DNA from: Chelonoidis abingdonii
Lineage: Eukaryota; Chordata; Testudines; Testudinidae
Direction of reading: 5' to 3'
NCBI RefSeq assembly: GCF_003597395.2
Contig: NC_133773.1
Location: 146,005,329 to 146,069,328 of the forward strand
DNA: 64,000 nt
The notes under the pieces were generated by a model, which ran no database searches, had not been told where the DNA came from, and worked only from the letters and a program-made list of their open reading frames with translations. Made by a program: the position numbers and the translations under genes. Positions 11,697 through 24,882 of this stretch are shown here, one piece after another (positions within the stretch are counted from its first letter, which is position 1; each line of letters begins with the position of its first letter).

Positions 11697-11926
11697 GACA
11701 CGGGCTTGTCAACATGGAGACATCCAGAAAGAGTCACCCGAATTAACTCAAGAAGGGAATTTGAAGTGGATTATTTAAACCATATTAAATCCTCATGTGG
11801 ACACTGTTATTCAAAATTGAGGTGGCATTAATTTGGCTTAGTTTAATTCACTCTCAGAGTGAAGGCCACTTTAATTCTGAAAGAGGGTGTTCACACAGGG
11901 ATTTAATACAGTTTAACTAAGGGTAT
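11697..11926. mobile_element. MITE-like fragment
   Basis: An AT-rich stretch starts near GGGCTTGTCAACATGGAGACATC and has TTTAATTC/GAATTAA words. It resembles the element whose other end is at 18793-18845 (TTGAATTAATTGTCCC to CATGTAGACATGCCC). The transposon at 11927-13997 appears to split it. Confidence 0.4.
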
Positions 11927-13997
11927 GTCTACACTATGGGATTATTCTGATTTTACAGAAACCGGTTTTTTAAAATAGATTGTATAAAGTCGAGTGCACG
12001 CAGCCTCACTAAGCACATTAATTCGACAGTGTGCATCCATGTACCGAGGCTAGCATTGATTTCCAGAGTGTTGCACTGTGGGTAGTTATCCGTAGAGTTT
12101 AACCTAGCTACCCATAGGTCCTGCAGTCCCCCGCACAGTGGAATCTGGTTAGATCCCTAAGCTGAAGTGTAAAACAGTCGCGGGTGATGCTGGGTAAATT
12201 CTACTCAATCCTTCCCCGTGAAAGGCAACGCAACAATCATTTCGGCCCTTTTCCCGGGATGCCCGGAAACACAATAGCACGGCAATCAGGAGCCCGTTTG
12301 CCTTTTGTCACTGTCACCATATGTGTACTGGATCTGCTGACAGAGGCGTAACTCAGCAGTGCTAACATCAGCAGAAGCAATCATGCTTGCAAGGTACAGA
12401 CAGTTACCGGTGAATCGTACCGTCGCGTGCCATTGAAAAGGCGATGAGATGAGTTACATATGTTGTACCGTGCAAACTGAAAATTGCAAGATGGTACCAA
12501 GCAAAGCATTTTACCATCGCTGCGTCATGGTGCTCCGGCGGCCTCCACTGAGTCGGCTTGAGGCACAAGGCAAAAAGGAATAGACCGTCCCTCCGGTCAT
12601 TCCTTCTTAATGTTTTATATCTAAAAATAGAATCAAGTCCTGCCTAGAAAGGGGGCAAATATAACTAGAAGAGCCAGAGAGCACAGCACTCCGGTCAGAG
12701 CCTCAAGAGATCCCGCAGAAATGATGAGCTGCAGCCTCATTGAAGGGTGCCCCTGCAACAACCCCACCCTGCTCCCTCCTCCCCACTCCTCCGGCTACCA
12801 GCAGTGTCCCCCCATTTGTGTGAGAAAATAAAGAACAAGGAAAAGAAACACTGCCTTTAGCGAGATAAAAGAGTGGAGAAGCCTCCATCTGCTATGATAG
12901 CCAGCAAGGACAATTAAAGATCGAGGGAAGAGGAACTGCAGCCTCCCGCGCTGCTAGAGTAATCCAGGAGTATAAATCTTGCTTAGAACGAAAGGCGGTG
13001 GGGGCGATGGAGCTCAGCCTCCAACTGCTCATAGAGGGACGGTTACCCAGCAGGTACCATCTGTCAGAAGACAGGGAGTCATTCCATTTTACCGCACGCG
13101 CCCCTGGCACGACTGAACCGAGGCCAGCAGGAGGCAACGCACGGGATGATGATGGTCTTGCCACATTTTGTACCGTCTTCATCAGGAAAGGAAGGGGAGG
13201 GAGTCCAGCACTGCGTCTAGCCAGCAAGCATGCAGTAGACATGGGTGACATGAAAGATGGCAAGAAACGATTTTCCCTTCTTCAATGGGGGGAGGAGGGT
13301 GGCAAATTGACCGACATACACCCTGAACCAGCCCGGACAATGTTTGACACTCTTCAGGCATGGAGCTCAGCCAGAAGCAATGCCTTCTGGAGACGCTGGT
13401 GACTGTGGGATAGCTGGATTCCGCAGTCCCCTGCCCTCCCTCCATGAGCGTCATTTGATTCTTGGCTTTCCCGTACCTTCTCGACACACGTTGTGCTGTG
13501 GCCTCTGTCTATCATAGCCTGAGAGTTTTTCAAATTTGCATTCCTCTTCTGTAACGGAGCGTGATAGAACAAATTTGTCCCTATACAACGAGTCAAATCC
13601 AGTATCTCCTGTACGGTCCATGCGGAGCCTTTTGGACTGTGGGACTGCATGGCCACCCGTGCTGATCAAAGCGCACGCTGGCACAGGAAATGAAACAAAA
13701 GTCGCCAGGGGCTTTCCTGTCTACCCTGCCATGGCATTCCGAGTTCAATGCGGTTCCAGAGCATCACAATGGGGCAACTGTGGATACCGCCCGGAAGCCA
13801 ATAACCAGCGATTTGCGCCACAACTAACCCTAAGCCACATGGCAATACGATTCAGCGTACTCCTCTGGGAGGAATCACACAAACGTTAAAGAGCCCTTTA
13901 TATCAATAAAAAGGGCCTCAGTTGTGTGACAGGTGCAGGGTAATTCGGTTAAACACTGCTAACATTCGTTTAAACGCGTAGTGTAGACCAGGCCTAA
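11927..13997. mobile_element. DNA transposon remnant with terminal inverted repeats (about 2.07 kb)
   Basis: The left end reads AAGGGTATGTCTACACTATGGG and the right end CGCGTAGTGTAGACCAGGCCT, inverted around the GTCTACACTA core. The last 110 bases match 48394-48512. The interior contains open frames but no transposase I can recognise, so it is degraded or non-autonomous. Confidence 0.6.
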
Positions 13998-14074
13998 TCA
14001 CACTAAATCACACCTGAGTGTAATTGGATAATTGACCCCACAATCTGTAGAAACACACCACAAGTGATCTCCAG

Positions 14075-14165
14075 ATCACAACCGGAGCTGTGCAGGGCCC
14101 AGGAACAGAATCTGCTCTCCGACCCTGTAGTGTCCCACTCCTTTCCCAGCCGCCGCTCCCACACT
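14075..14165. repeat. MIR-like SINE fragment (copy 1)
   Basis: The string GCAGGGCCCAGGAACAGAATC matches the degraded MIR-type core also seen at 18860-18925, 28715-28830 and 37500-37620. Confidence 0.4.
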
Positions 14166-15379
14166 CCCTTATTGTTGTGATAACACGGAGGCAAACCAAT
14201 CCCTGCCCCAAAGAAGTGGCCACCCTAAGCAGATAGCAGCCCCTGGTGACAGATGAGACGGGACGATCACGTGCAGACAGCAGAAGATATCGGCAACTCG
14301 GCCAGTACAACATGAGCTAAGCATAGAGTTCATGAAACGGCCCTCACCTCCCATTTGCCCAAAACATTCACAATCTCAGCATTCCTCATGTCACTTCCCT
14401 GCACCTGCGAGCCCTCAGCCTTCATCCGGCGGACAGAAGCACGTCCCGCAAACGGCTCCTAGCCGCGCACGTCAGCCAGCGAGGGAGTGTGGCAGCTTCG
14501 GCACCTGAGTCAACAAGCAGCTGGGTGACCCTGTTGTCTGGTCGATGTCACAAATGACCCAGGTAGAGACAGGGGCCCCTATGCGCACAAATTGAGCAAT
14601 GGAGGGAGGTTTGCCTCCTCTCTCAAAGGCAGCAAAGGGCATGCTGAATGATTGACAGAAATGTTCTTGACTTCCATCCCAATGCTGTCACTGACCCTCC
14701 CTTCCTACCGACTCAAGCTGCACAGGGCAAACCAAAGTAAATGTGAACCAATTGTCCCCAGGGTGCAGGCAGACTCTGTCACTGCAAACTGAAATCCAAT
14801 TGGCTGTTTGTAAAAGCGCGACTGTAGATCAAAGGAAATTTGGGGAGTCTCTCTGTGCCGTAACAGGTCAGACTAGATGTCACAGTGTCCCTCGGCCTGC
14901 ATCTATAAATCTAGGTGATCCCAGCTGGACGTGTCCTGTCAGATCAACACGGTGAAAACAACCCGCATGGGAGTTATGGATAACCCCATGAAGTTCAAGA
15001 CCAAGCGAGAAGGACCCAACTGTGCTCACCTAGTCTGACCTCCGGAGAACGCAGGACAGAACGTCCCTCAAGTAAGATCTGCTTGAAACTCGAGCAACCT
15101 TTAAAAAACACCCATCGGATTGAAAATGCCTATGATGGAGAAAGCCCACGCACCCCTGGTCGATGGTTCAGTGCTGGTTACCCGCACAGCTAAACATTTA
15201 CCCTTATTGCCAGTTCTGAGGGGTCTAGGCTCGAAACTTCCAACCCTGGGTCAATGTAGACCTCCTTCGCTAGACCGAACCTGCTCGTGTCAAATATTTG
15301 TCTGCAGTGCACTGACCTGGAGTGCACGCCTTACCTGATCCCCATGATCAGCAGGTAAGATTAGTCACGAGGTAATGTG

Positions 15380-15855
15380 GAAAATCATGTCCCTGACCCA
15401 TTCATCCACGTTTACAAAATACCTCTAACAAATCCTACTTCGGGGCCCACTGCCCGGGGCCCTGCGGGAGGTCCCTGCCAGGCGGGAGTAGACTGCAACC
15501 CCAGGGACCGCTCTTCAGTTGGCCCTGAGTCACAAGGCCACGCTCAACCACCCCAGAGCGCGCTGCTTCGGGTGCTCCATGGCACCAGCCACACTGGCGC
15601 TGTTCGGCAACCACCAGAGCAGCCTGCCCGGCCACTTGAGCAGCAGCGGGGTGGCGCCCCAGGGCAGCTCCCGCGGACACTGCTCGGCCAGTCCATGGAC
15701 CACTCACTGCTGCGCTGACGTCCCTCAGATGCAGCGGCACCGGTCGCGTCAGCACAGCCGGTACGCGTTTGGGACACTCGAGCTGCTGGCCCTCGAAGTC
15801 AGCCACACACCACTTGCAGAAATCCAGAAAGTCATGGATCCCTGACTCCATACCT
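15380..15855. repeat. GC-rich minisatellite-like element (copy 1)
   Basis: Irregular repeats of GAGCAGCAG, GGGCAGCTCC and CCACTG words lie between ends that both carry 'CCCTGAC' next to GTCATGG. It corresponds to 20261-20785 with many small deletions. Confidence 0.5.
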
Positions 15856-16382
15856 GGTGAAAAGAATCGCAGCGTAGTGATCAGGAGGAGGAGGGTAGGG
15901 CAGAAGGATGGGTCGCCTGCCATAAGACCGCCGCAGCAGGCGCGCCCACACGATTGCAAGGCAGGGGTACGCTGAGACATACAGGCCCACACAAGTGCCT
16001 CACCGCCTTCGTAGCCTGTGAGAACAGGTGGCCTCTTCCCCGACAGACGCCTGACCTCCCAAACAAGAACCCTCCTCATAGCAAAGCATGAGGCGCAGGG
16101 AGTGCAAAGGAGCCACAGCAGGCAGGAAAATGCCAGGCACAGCGGAGACCCTGCTACCCTGGAGGCGGTGCTGTAGGACCGAGGTCGTCGGATCCATGGC
16201 TCGGGTGTGCCGCGGGCCCTTGTCCTGTGCTTGGGCCAGCAGAAACAGGCAGGCACAGTCTGCCTGAAAATGAACAATGCCGAAAGGTGGTAAAACATAC
16301 CCGCTAAATCCTGCTCAATAGGCTATGGGAAATGTACCATTGACTCTAGGACCGAAGTCATGCACCCCTCATCTTTATTGTA

Positions 16383-16580
16383 GGATATAGGATCACGAAT
16401 TCAAGCCTAGGACGGGAAGGGACCTCGAGAGGTCATCGAGTCATCCCCTCCCTCATGGCAGGACCAAAACTGTCTAGACCATCCCTATAGAACATGTATC
16501 TAGCCACCTTAAATATCTCAGAGATGGAGATCCCACAACTCCCTAGGCAATTTATTCCAGGGTTTAACCATCCTCTGACA
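16383..16580 (-). mobile_element. CR1 3' fragment (copy 1)
   Basis: GGGAAGGGACCTCGAGAGGTCATCGAG and TTTATTCCAGGGTTTAACCA mark a minus-strand CR1 3' end with many single-base errors relative to 21356-21573. Confidence 0.75.
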
Positions 16581-18534
16581 GTTAATAGGAAAATTTTATA
16601 TTTACCCCAAAAATCAATTCCCATGCAAGGATTAAATCCTTGAACAGCAAAGGAAAAGTCGAAAAGTTATGCCCCCCACTGTGGTGCGTAAATTTTCAGT
16701 TTCAAGAGAATCACAGTTAAATAGGACTCTAAACCAATTTTTAAAAACACATCTGTTCACGGATCTACTCCAAAACGACCTACTGATTTGTGTTGACAGA
16801 TTATTAAATATCCATCGAAAACAAACAGTTGTATGTAAAGTAATTATTGGTTGCCATAACTAAAATAAAACAGAAGGAGTTCCATACTAGGCTCTCAAGT
16901 TCATTGACTGTTGCTCGGTTGCTTGTACCGTATTTCAAAACCTCATAATTCATTCAAACTCATACTTTCTACAAACGAGTTTTGTTACCCCATCTCTCTA
17001 GCGCATGGGCTGTTGTAGATTAATTCTATAAAATTATTATCATTGTGTTGAACAAAAATATTGTTGGCAAAGGAAAGATATTTTGTATCAGTTAAGAGCT
17101 ACTGTTTATTTGAGCGCGAAGTCAGTGAGCATAGTCCACCGGCTGTACTTTGAGACCATAATATCAATCATGCCAACCTAACTCGTTTAGATGTAGACTA
17201 AATGGAGCCACGAGCCTAAAAACATATATTATAAAGTTCACCGCAAGAAAGTGTTAAGACAGACTACAGTGGACTTTAGACGAATCTGGTACACACCAAA
17301 AAGAATTTTTGACAGTTATTCTTGAAAGGAACAAAAATTCAGGAGACAAACGTTCCTCCAAATAGACTTCAATAACTTGAAAAATAACTATGGGCTCCAG
17401 ACTGATGAAGCCCGAGTTTAATGCAATTGAGTGGAAAAAGGCGAACGGGGAAATGTCGAGATCCAATAGAGTAAAGCTAGAAGGACCACACGAATCTCTA
17501 ATCTGACCTTCCTGCATGACTCAGACAAGGTACTATCCTGATTAATTCCGTTTAAAACTAAGAGCCAAAAGAGCTTACAGCAAAAACACCCATCTTGATT
17601 TAGAAATGCCAAGATAAAGAATCACCATGGCCCTGGGAAAACTGTTAATGCGGGTTAAAATTAACTATCCGATCGAAATTGTCTAGTTTAACTCCAGCCA
17701 CTGGCGATAGTTCCTGCTAGGCTGAAGAGTCATATCAGATATTATTCCCTCTCTGTATCTTAAAGACTTGTCAACAACGGTCACTGTGTTCCATCCTTGA
17801 TCATCTGTGCTTCCTGAGCCCTGCAATGTATCAACTCCTGTTGAACTGTGTAACCAGAACGACGCAGCATTCCAAGCACCAGGTTGCCCAATGCAAGGTG
17901 AATGTCATGGAAGGTTTGTCTTACTACGACCACCTAGCCCAGAAAGGCGGATGAGGCTTTTTAAACAACTAACAAAAATAATCCCAAGCTCAGACTGGTG
18001 TGATGGGGGACTTTAACACCCGACATAGCTGTTGGGAAACATCCACCACAGGGCACAGATTATCCAACTAGTTTTTTATTCAGAAAGGTGAGAAAAAGCT
18101 ACAGTGGAAGGCGTCTAGTGTGATTTGAACAAATAGAGGAACTTTGAGAACTTGAAATGGAAACAGCTGGTGAAAGGGATCATGAAGGCAGAGGTCACAT
18201 GGATTCCGAAGTGGTAGGAGGGAGACGCAAAATAAAGACAACGATTTCCAAGGAGGCAGTCTTTTAGCAAACTTGGAGTTGGTAAGTAAATCCCAGGGAA
18301 GCACAAGTCTAAGAAAAACAATTGACAGTTTCAAAGACACTTTAAGGCACAAGAGCAACACCCACTGTGCAGGAAAGAATAGGAGGTATGACAAGACTAC
18401 CACCGCTGCCTAACCGAGAACTTCATTCTTCAACAATCCTAAACAGCAAAAGAAAGATGTGGAATGCAGAAGTGAAATACTTCTTGTTCGTTCCATCAAG
18501 AAAGGTTGGTGGTGAATGGACATCTAACATAGTG

Positions 18535-18559
18535 NNNNNNNNNNNNNNNNNNNNNNNNN
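18535..18559. other. Assembly gap, 25 N
   Basis: A run of 25 N lies between copy 1 of the duplicated segment and an LTR fragment. Confidence 0.99.
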
Positions 18560-18560
18560 G

Positions 18561-18750
18561 TTTCACTTCTAGTCCTGTCCAGGACCCAGAGAGAACAAAG
18601 CCAAACCCAAAAACCACAAACAAAGGCTTCCCTCCCTTGAGAGTTGAAAGTATCTTGTTTCCTGATTGGTCCTCTGGTCAGGTGTTGTTTGTTAACCCTT
18701 TCCAGGTGAAAGAGACATTAACCCTTAGCTATCTGTTTATGACACCAGGT
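18561..18750. repeat. LTR 3' fragment cut by the gap
   Basis: The sequence CCTGATTGGTCCTCTGGTCAGG and the end TTAACCCTTAGCTATCTGTTTATGACA match the ends of the LTR-type repeats at 27358-28096 and 42838-43628. The left part is missing at the N gap. Confidence 0.65.
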
Positions 18751-20260
18751 ACATATCAGCACCGTCTTTGATGCATTTCTCCTCACACCACCTTGAGTTA
18801 ATTTGAATTAATTGTCCCAGATGTCCCCATGTAGACATGCCCTAAGTGACTTCTGTAAGATCACACTGGGAGTCTGTGGCAGGGCCAGGAACAGAATCTA
18901 GCTGTCCTGAGTCCCCTGCTAGTGTCCTAACTCCTTTCCCATCCTCCCTCTCATACTCCCTTATGCTGGGTGTTGTGATAACACGGAGGCAAACTCAATC
19001 CCTGCCCCAAGGAGTGGGCCACCTAAGCAGATGAGCAGCCCCTGGGGTGACAGATTGAGGAGGGGGAGCTGATCACGTGCAGACAGTCAGAAGCATGTCG
19101 GGCACTTCTGCTCAGTACACATGAGCTAGAGCATAGAGTCATGAAAACGGCCCTCCCCTCCTGTTTGGCCCAAACATTCACATCTCAACGTTTCCTCATG
19201 TCACTTCCCTTGCACCTGCTCTAGCCCTCAGGCCTTCATCCGGCTGGACAGAAGCAGCGTCTCACCCGGCGCTTCCCAGCCACCACTGTCAGCCAGCGAG
19301 GTGGGAGTGTGGCAGCTCGGTCACTGAGTCACAGCGAGCTGGTGACCCTGTTGTCTGGTTCTGATGTCACAAATGACCCAGTGAAGACAGGGGCTCCTAC
19401 GACGCACAGATTGATGCAATGGAGGGGGAGGGGTTTCCTCTCTCTCTCAGGCATGCAAGGGGCATGCTGAATGAGTTGACAGAAGATGTTCCTTGACTTC
19501 CATCCCAATGCCTGGTCACTGGACCCTCCTTCCTACCGTCCGGACGCTGCACAGGGCAGAACCAAAGTAAATGTGAACCAATTGTCCCCAGGGGTGCAGG
19601 GCAGACTCTGTCACTGGCAAACTTTAAATCCAGATTGGCTGTTTTGTAAAAGCTCGACTGTAGATCAAAAGGAACCATTTGGGGGAGGTCTCTGGCCTGT
19701 GCCGTACAGGGGGTCAGACTAGATGTTCACAGTGGTCCCTTCTGGCCTTGCAGTCTATAAATCTAGGTGATCCCAGCTGGACGTGTCCTGTTCAGATCAC
19801 ACGGTGAAAAGCAACCCGCATTGGGGAGTTATGGATAACGGCCCATGAAGTCACAGATTCCAATGCGAGAAGGACCCACTGTGCTCACCTAGTCTGACCT
19901 CCTGGAGAACGCAGGCCAGAACGTCCCTCAATTAATATCTGCTTGAACTCGAGCAGATCCTTTAGAAAAACAGCCAGTCTGGATTGAAAATTTGCCTATG
20001 ATGGAGAATCCCACCTGCACCCCTGGGTCGATGGTTCCAGTGGCTGGTTACCCTCACAGCTAACATTTACCCCTTATTGCCAGTCTGAGTGGGTCTAGCT
20101 TCAACTTCCAGCCCTAGGGTCAATTAGACCTTCCTCTGCTAGACTGAACCTGCCTCTGGTGTCAAATATGTGTTCCTGCAGTGGGCACTTGTAGCTGTGA
20201 GTGTCACGCCTTACCCTTGATCCCCATGATCAGGCAGGCTAAGATTTAGTCACGGGTATT

Positions 20261-20785
20261 TTGGTAAAAATCATGGTCCCTGACCCGTTCATCACTTTTA
20301 CAAAAAATACCCTAACTAAATCTCTACTTCTGGGGCCCCACTGCTCCGGGGGGCCCTGCTGGGGGGAGGTCCCTGCTCCAGTGCTGGGAGTAGACTGCAC
20401 CCCAGGGACCGCTCTTCAGTTGGCCTCTGAGTGCCAGGCCACTGCTCAAGCCACCCCAGAGCTGCTGCTGCTCGGGTGCTCCCTGGCACCAGCCACACTG
20501 GGCGCTGTTCTGGCACTCCCCAGAGCCAGCTGCCCGGGGCCACTTGAGCAGCAGCTGGGGTGGCTGGCCCCAGGGCAGCTCCCGGGACCACTGCTCGGGC
20601 AGTCCATGGGACCAGCTGCACTGGCTGCTGCTTGAGCGGTCCCCAGAGCCAGCTGGCCCCAGGTCGCTTCAGCAGCAGCCGGTACCGCTGGTTGTTGGAC
20701 ACTCGAGCTGCTGGCCCTGAAGTCAGCCACACCAGCCACTGCAGAAATCACAGAAAGTCATGGGATCCCTGACTTCCATGACCTT
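20261..20785. repeat. GC-rich minisatellite-like element (copy 2)
   Basis: Irregular units of CCAGAGCCAGCTG, GGGCAGCTCC and GAGCAGCAGC lie between TCATGGTCCCTGACC and GGGATCCCTGACTTCCATGACC, inverted and direct versions of the same words. Long frames across it are low-complexity. Confidence 0.5.
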
Positions 20786-21355
20786 GGTGAAAGAATCGCA
20801 GCGTTAGTGATCAGGGAGGAGGAGGTTAGGGGGCAGAATGTGGGTCGCCTGTCAAAGACTGCCTGCAGCATGGGCGCTCCCACTGACGATTGCAAGGCAT
20901 GGGGTACGCTGGAGACATACAGGTCCCACAGCAAGTGACCTCACCGCCTTCGTGCCTGGTGAGAATCAGGTGGCCTCTTTCCCGACAGAGCCTGACTCCC
21001 AAACAAGAACCTCTCCTCATAGCAAAGGCATTGAGGCCAGGGAGTGCGAAAGGATGCCACAGGCAGGCAGAATATGCCAGGGCACCAGCGGGAGACCCTG
21101 CTAGCCCTTGGGAGGGTGCTGTGAGGACCTGAGGTAGTCTGGATCCATGCTTCTGGTGTGCCGCGGGCCCTTGTCCTGTGCTTGTTGGCCAGCTAGAACA
21201 GGCAGGCACAGTCTGCCTGGAATAATGACACTGCCGAGAGGTGGGTGAAAACAGACCCAGCTGAAATCCTGGCCTCATTATGGCTATGGGAGTTTTACCA
21301 TTGACTTCTATGGGACCAAGGTTTCACCCCCTCATCTTTTATTGGTAGGATATAG

Positions 21356-21573
21356 ATTCATCGATTCATAGACTCTAGGACTGGAAGGGACCTCGAGAGG
21401 TCATCGAGTCCAGTCCCCTGCCCTCATGGCAGGACCAAATACTGTCTAGACCATCCCTGATAGACATTTATCTAACCTACTCTTAAATATCTACAGAGAT
21501 GGAGATTCCACAACCTCCCTAGGCAATTTATTCCAGTGTTTAACCACCCTGACAGTTAGGAACTTTTATATTT
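21356..21573 (-). mobile_element. CR1 3' fragment (copy 2)
   Basis: TTCATAGACTCTAGGACTGG, GGGACCTCGAGAGGTCATCGAG and TTTATTCCAGTGTTTAACCACC mark a minus-strand CR1 3' end. Confidence 0.85.
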
Positions 21574-22496
21574 ACCCCTATGAAAATCAATTCTCCATGC
21601 AAGTGATTAAATCCTTTGAACAGGCAAGGACAAAGTCAGAAAGTTTATCCCCACTGTTGGTGCGTAAATTTTCAGTTCAGATGAATCACAGTTAAATATT
21701 ACTCTAAATCCAATTTTTAAAACACATCTGTTGCACCGGATCTACTCAAAATCGACCTACTGATTTTTGTGTTGACAGATGTTATTTTAAATATCCATCG
21801 AAAACAACATTGTTTTGTTCATTGTAAAGGTTAATTATTGGTTTTCCCATAACTAAAATGAAAACAGAAGGAAGTTCCCATACTAGGCCTCTCAAGTTCA
21901 TGACTTTGCTCTGTTTTTGTATCTTTGTACCTGTATATTTTCAACCCATAATTCATTCAAAAACTACATACTTTTCTACAAACTGAGTTTTGTTACCCCA
22001 TCTCTCTTAGTCTGTCATGTGCTGTTTTAGATTAATTTCTTATTAAAATTATATGCCATTGTGTTGAACAAAAAATATTATTGGCAAGGGAAGATAATTT
22101 TGTATCAGTTAAGAGCTACTGTTTATTTGTAGCGCGAAGTCAGTGAGCATGTCCACCTGGCTGTACTTTAGACCATAATATACATTTCATGCCAACCTAA
22201 CTCGTTTAGATTGTATACTAAATTGGCAGCCACTAGCTAAAAAACATATATTTAAAGTTTCACCCAAGAATCAGTGTTAAGACAGACTACAGTGGACTTT
22301 AGACATCTGGTACAGCACCAAAAAGAATTTTTTTGACATGTTATTTCTCTTTGAAAGGAACAAAAAAATTCAGGAGACAAACTGTTCCTCCCAAAATTAA
22401 CTTCAAATAAGCTTGAATATAACTATGGGCTCCAGTACATGATGGAAGCCCAGAGTTTAATGCATTGATGTGGAAAAGGCGAACGGGGGAAATGTC

Positions 22497-22965
22497 TAGA
22501 TTCATAGAGTATAAGGCTAGAAGGGACCACACTGATCTCTAATCTGACCTCCTGCATGACTCAGACCATGGTACTTCCCTGAATTAATTCTGGTTTAAAC
22601 TAGAGCAGAGCTTTTACAAAAACATCCCATCTTGATTTAGAAATTGCCAGTGATAAAGAATCCACCATGGCCCTTGGGAAACTGTTATGGTGGTTAAAAT
22701 TTACATCTTATTCCGATCTGAATTTGTCTAGTTTCAACTTCCAGCCACTGGCGATAGTTCTCTGCTAGGCTGAAGAGCTCATTATCAGATATTTATTCCC
22801 TCTCTAGGTACTTAAAGACTTTGGTCAACTCGTCAGCATGTTTTCCAATCCTTTGATCATTCTTGTGGCTTTTCTCTGAGCCCTGCAATTTATCAACTGC
22901 CTTGTTGAACTGTGGATACCAGAACTGGACCCAGCATTCCAGCACCAGGTGCGCCAATGCCAAGG
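22497..22965 (-). mobile_element. CR1-like LINE fragment of an older subfamily
   Basis: TAGATTCATAGAGTATAAGG, AATCTGACCTCCTGCATGAC and CAGAACTGGACCCAGCATTCC are antisense CR1/L3-type 3' words, diverged from the younger CR1s in the window. Confidence 0.6.
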
Positions 22966-22974
22966 GTGATGTCA

Positions 22975-24835
22975 TGGAAGGTTGTCTACTATCGACCACC
23001 TAGCCAGGATGAAGAGGCGGATGAGGCTTTTTTTAAACAACTAACAAAATCATCCCAAGCCCAAGATTTGGTGGTGATGGGGGACTTTAACTACCCAAAT
23101 AGCTGTTGGGAAAACACCACCACAGGGCACAGATTATCCAACTAGTTTTTATTTCAGAAGGTGGAGAAAGCTACTAGTGGAAAGGCTGTTCTAGGTTTGA
23201 TTTTGACAAATAAGGAGGAACTGGTTGAGAACTTGAAAGTGGAAGACAGCTTGGGTGAAAGGGATCATGAAATGGCAGAGTTCATGATTCCTAAGGTATG
23301 GTAGGAGGGAGAACAGCAAAATAAAGACAACGGATTTCAAGGAGGCAGTCTTTAGCAAACTTGGGGAGTTGGTAAGTAAGATCCCATGGGAAGCAAGTCT
23401 AAGGGGAAAAACAATTGACAGTTTTTCAAAGAGACACTATTAAGGGCACAAGAGCAAACTATCCCACTGTGCAGGAAAGATAGGAGGTATGACAAGACAC
23501 CACCCTGGCTTAACCAGGAGAACTTCATTCTTCAACAATCTAAACATCAAAAAAGAAAGAATGTGGAAATGGCAGAAGTGCTTAATGACTTCTTTGTTTC
23601 GGTTTCCATCAAGAAAAAAGGTTGGTGGTGATTGGACATCTAACATAGTGAATGCCAGTGAAAATCAGGTAGGATCAGAGGCTAAAACAGGGAAAGAACA
23701 AGTTAAAAATTACTTAGACAAAACAGATGTCTTCAAGTCACCAGGACCTGATGAAATGCATGCTAGAATACTCAAGGACCTGACTGAGAAGATATCTGAG
23801 CCATTAGCGATCAGTTGTGAAAAGTCATGGAAGATGGGAGGACAGTGGCAAATCTAGTGCCCATCTATAAAAAGGGAAATAAGGATAACCTGGAGAATTA
23901 CAGACCAGTCAGCTTAATTTATGTACCTGGAAAGATAACGGAGCAAATAATTAAGCCATCAATTTACAAACATCTAGAAGATAATAAGGGGATAAGTAAC
24001 AGTCAGCATGGATTTGTCAAGAACAAATCGTGTCAAACCAACCTGATAGCTTCCTTTGACCGGGTAACAAGCCTTGTGGATGGGAGGGAAGCGGTAGATG
24101 TGGTATATCTCGACTGATACTTTTTTGATACTGTCTTGCAGGACCTGCTCATAAATAAACTAGGAAAATGCAACCTAGATGGAGCTACTATAAGGCGGCT
24201 GCAAAACTGGTTGGAAAACCGTTCCCAGAGAGTAGTTATCAGTGGTTCACAGTCATGCTGGAAGGGCATAACGAGTGAGGTACCACAGGGATCACTTCTG
24301 GGTCTGGTTCTGTCCAATATCTTCATAAATGATTTAGACCAGGGGTAGGCAACCTATGGCACGCATGCCAAAGGCAGCACACAAGCTGATTTTCAGTGGC
24401 ATTCACACTGCCTGGGTCCTGGCTACTGGTCCGGGGTGGGGCTCTGCATTTTAATTTAATTTTAAATGAAACTTCTTAAACATTTTAAAAATCTTATTTA
24501 CTTTACATACAGCAACAGTTTAGTTATATATTATAGACTTATAGAGAGAGACCTTCTAAAACCCTTAACATGTATTACTGGCACACGAAACCTTAAATTA
24601 GAGTGAATAAATGAAGATTCGGCACAGCACTTCGGAAAGGTTGTCGACCCCTGATTTAGATAATGGCATAGAGAGGACACTTATAAAGTTTGTGGATGAT
24701 ACCAAGCTGGATCTATCACAAAGAAAGGCATCCATTGCCAGGCTCCACTACCAGAGAAAAATTGGATGGAACTCCCCATCTGCCACTGGGCTAGATGGAC
24801 CTTTGGTCTGACCCAGTCTGGCTGTTCTTGTGTTC
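22975..24835 (+). mobile_element. CR1 LINE, ORF2 endonuclease and reverse transcriptase, broken
   Basis: On the plus strand the translation shows the end of an apurinic endonuclease domain (VVYYRPPSQ, then MGDFNYPNSCWEN) and then a reverse transcriptase ([44 protein letters not shown]). Stops and frame changes near 23150, 23660, 23850, 24117 and 24340 make it dead. The RT is split by a hAT-type MITE, and the 3' part is internally deleted after 24710. The tail GGGCTAGATGGACCTTTGGTCTG is a CR1 3' end. Its 5' part is the segment duplicated in copy 1. Confidence 0.9.
24340..24653. mobile_element. hAT-type MITE (314 bp) with target duplication
   Basis: The ends are CAGGGGTAGGCAACC and GGTTGTCGACCCCTG, inverted repeats. 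Flanks ATTTAGAC (24332-24339) and ATTTAGAT (24654-24661) form an 8-base target duplication with one mismatch, as expected for hAT transposition. It interrupts the CR1 RT frame. Confidence 0.88.
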
Positions 24836-24882
24836 TTACCTAGAGGATTTTGAAAACCTCACCTGGGCTCTTTTTGGGTGCC

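Larger units (their letters stand above)
13998..18534 (+). repeat. Duplicated segment, copy 1 (error-rich, ends at N gap)
   Basis: This 4537-base stretch follows 18785-23650 (4866 bases) in order, with many single-base deletions. It ends exactly at a 25-N gap, at the point matching about 23650 in copy 2. Where both copies contain CR1 (16383-16580 and 21356-21573), copy 2 fits other CR1s in the window while copy 1 carries the indels. It contains no gene. Confidence 0.8.
18785..23650 (+). repeat. Duplicated segment, copy 2
   Basis: This is the cleaner, longer copy of 13998-18534. It holds a MITE end (18793-18845), a MIR-like fragment, a GC-rich minisatellite (20261-20785), CR1 fragments, an AT-rich unique stretch (21570-22490) and the 5' part of a plus-strand CR1. 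Confidence 0.8.

Noticed and set aside
15435..16298. 287-codon minus-strand open frame
   Set aside because: It crosses the GC-rich minisatellite in the error-rich duplicate; the matching frame in the cleaner copy (20316-20732 and on) is broken.
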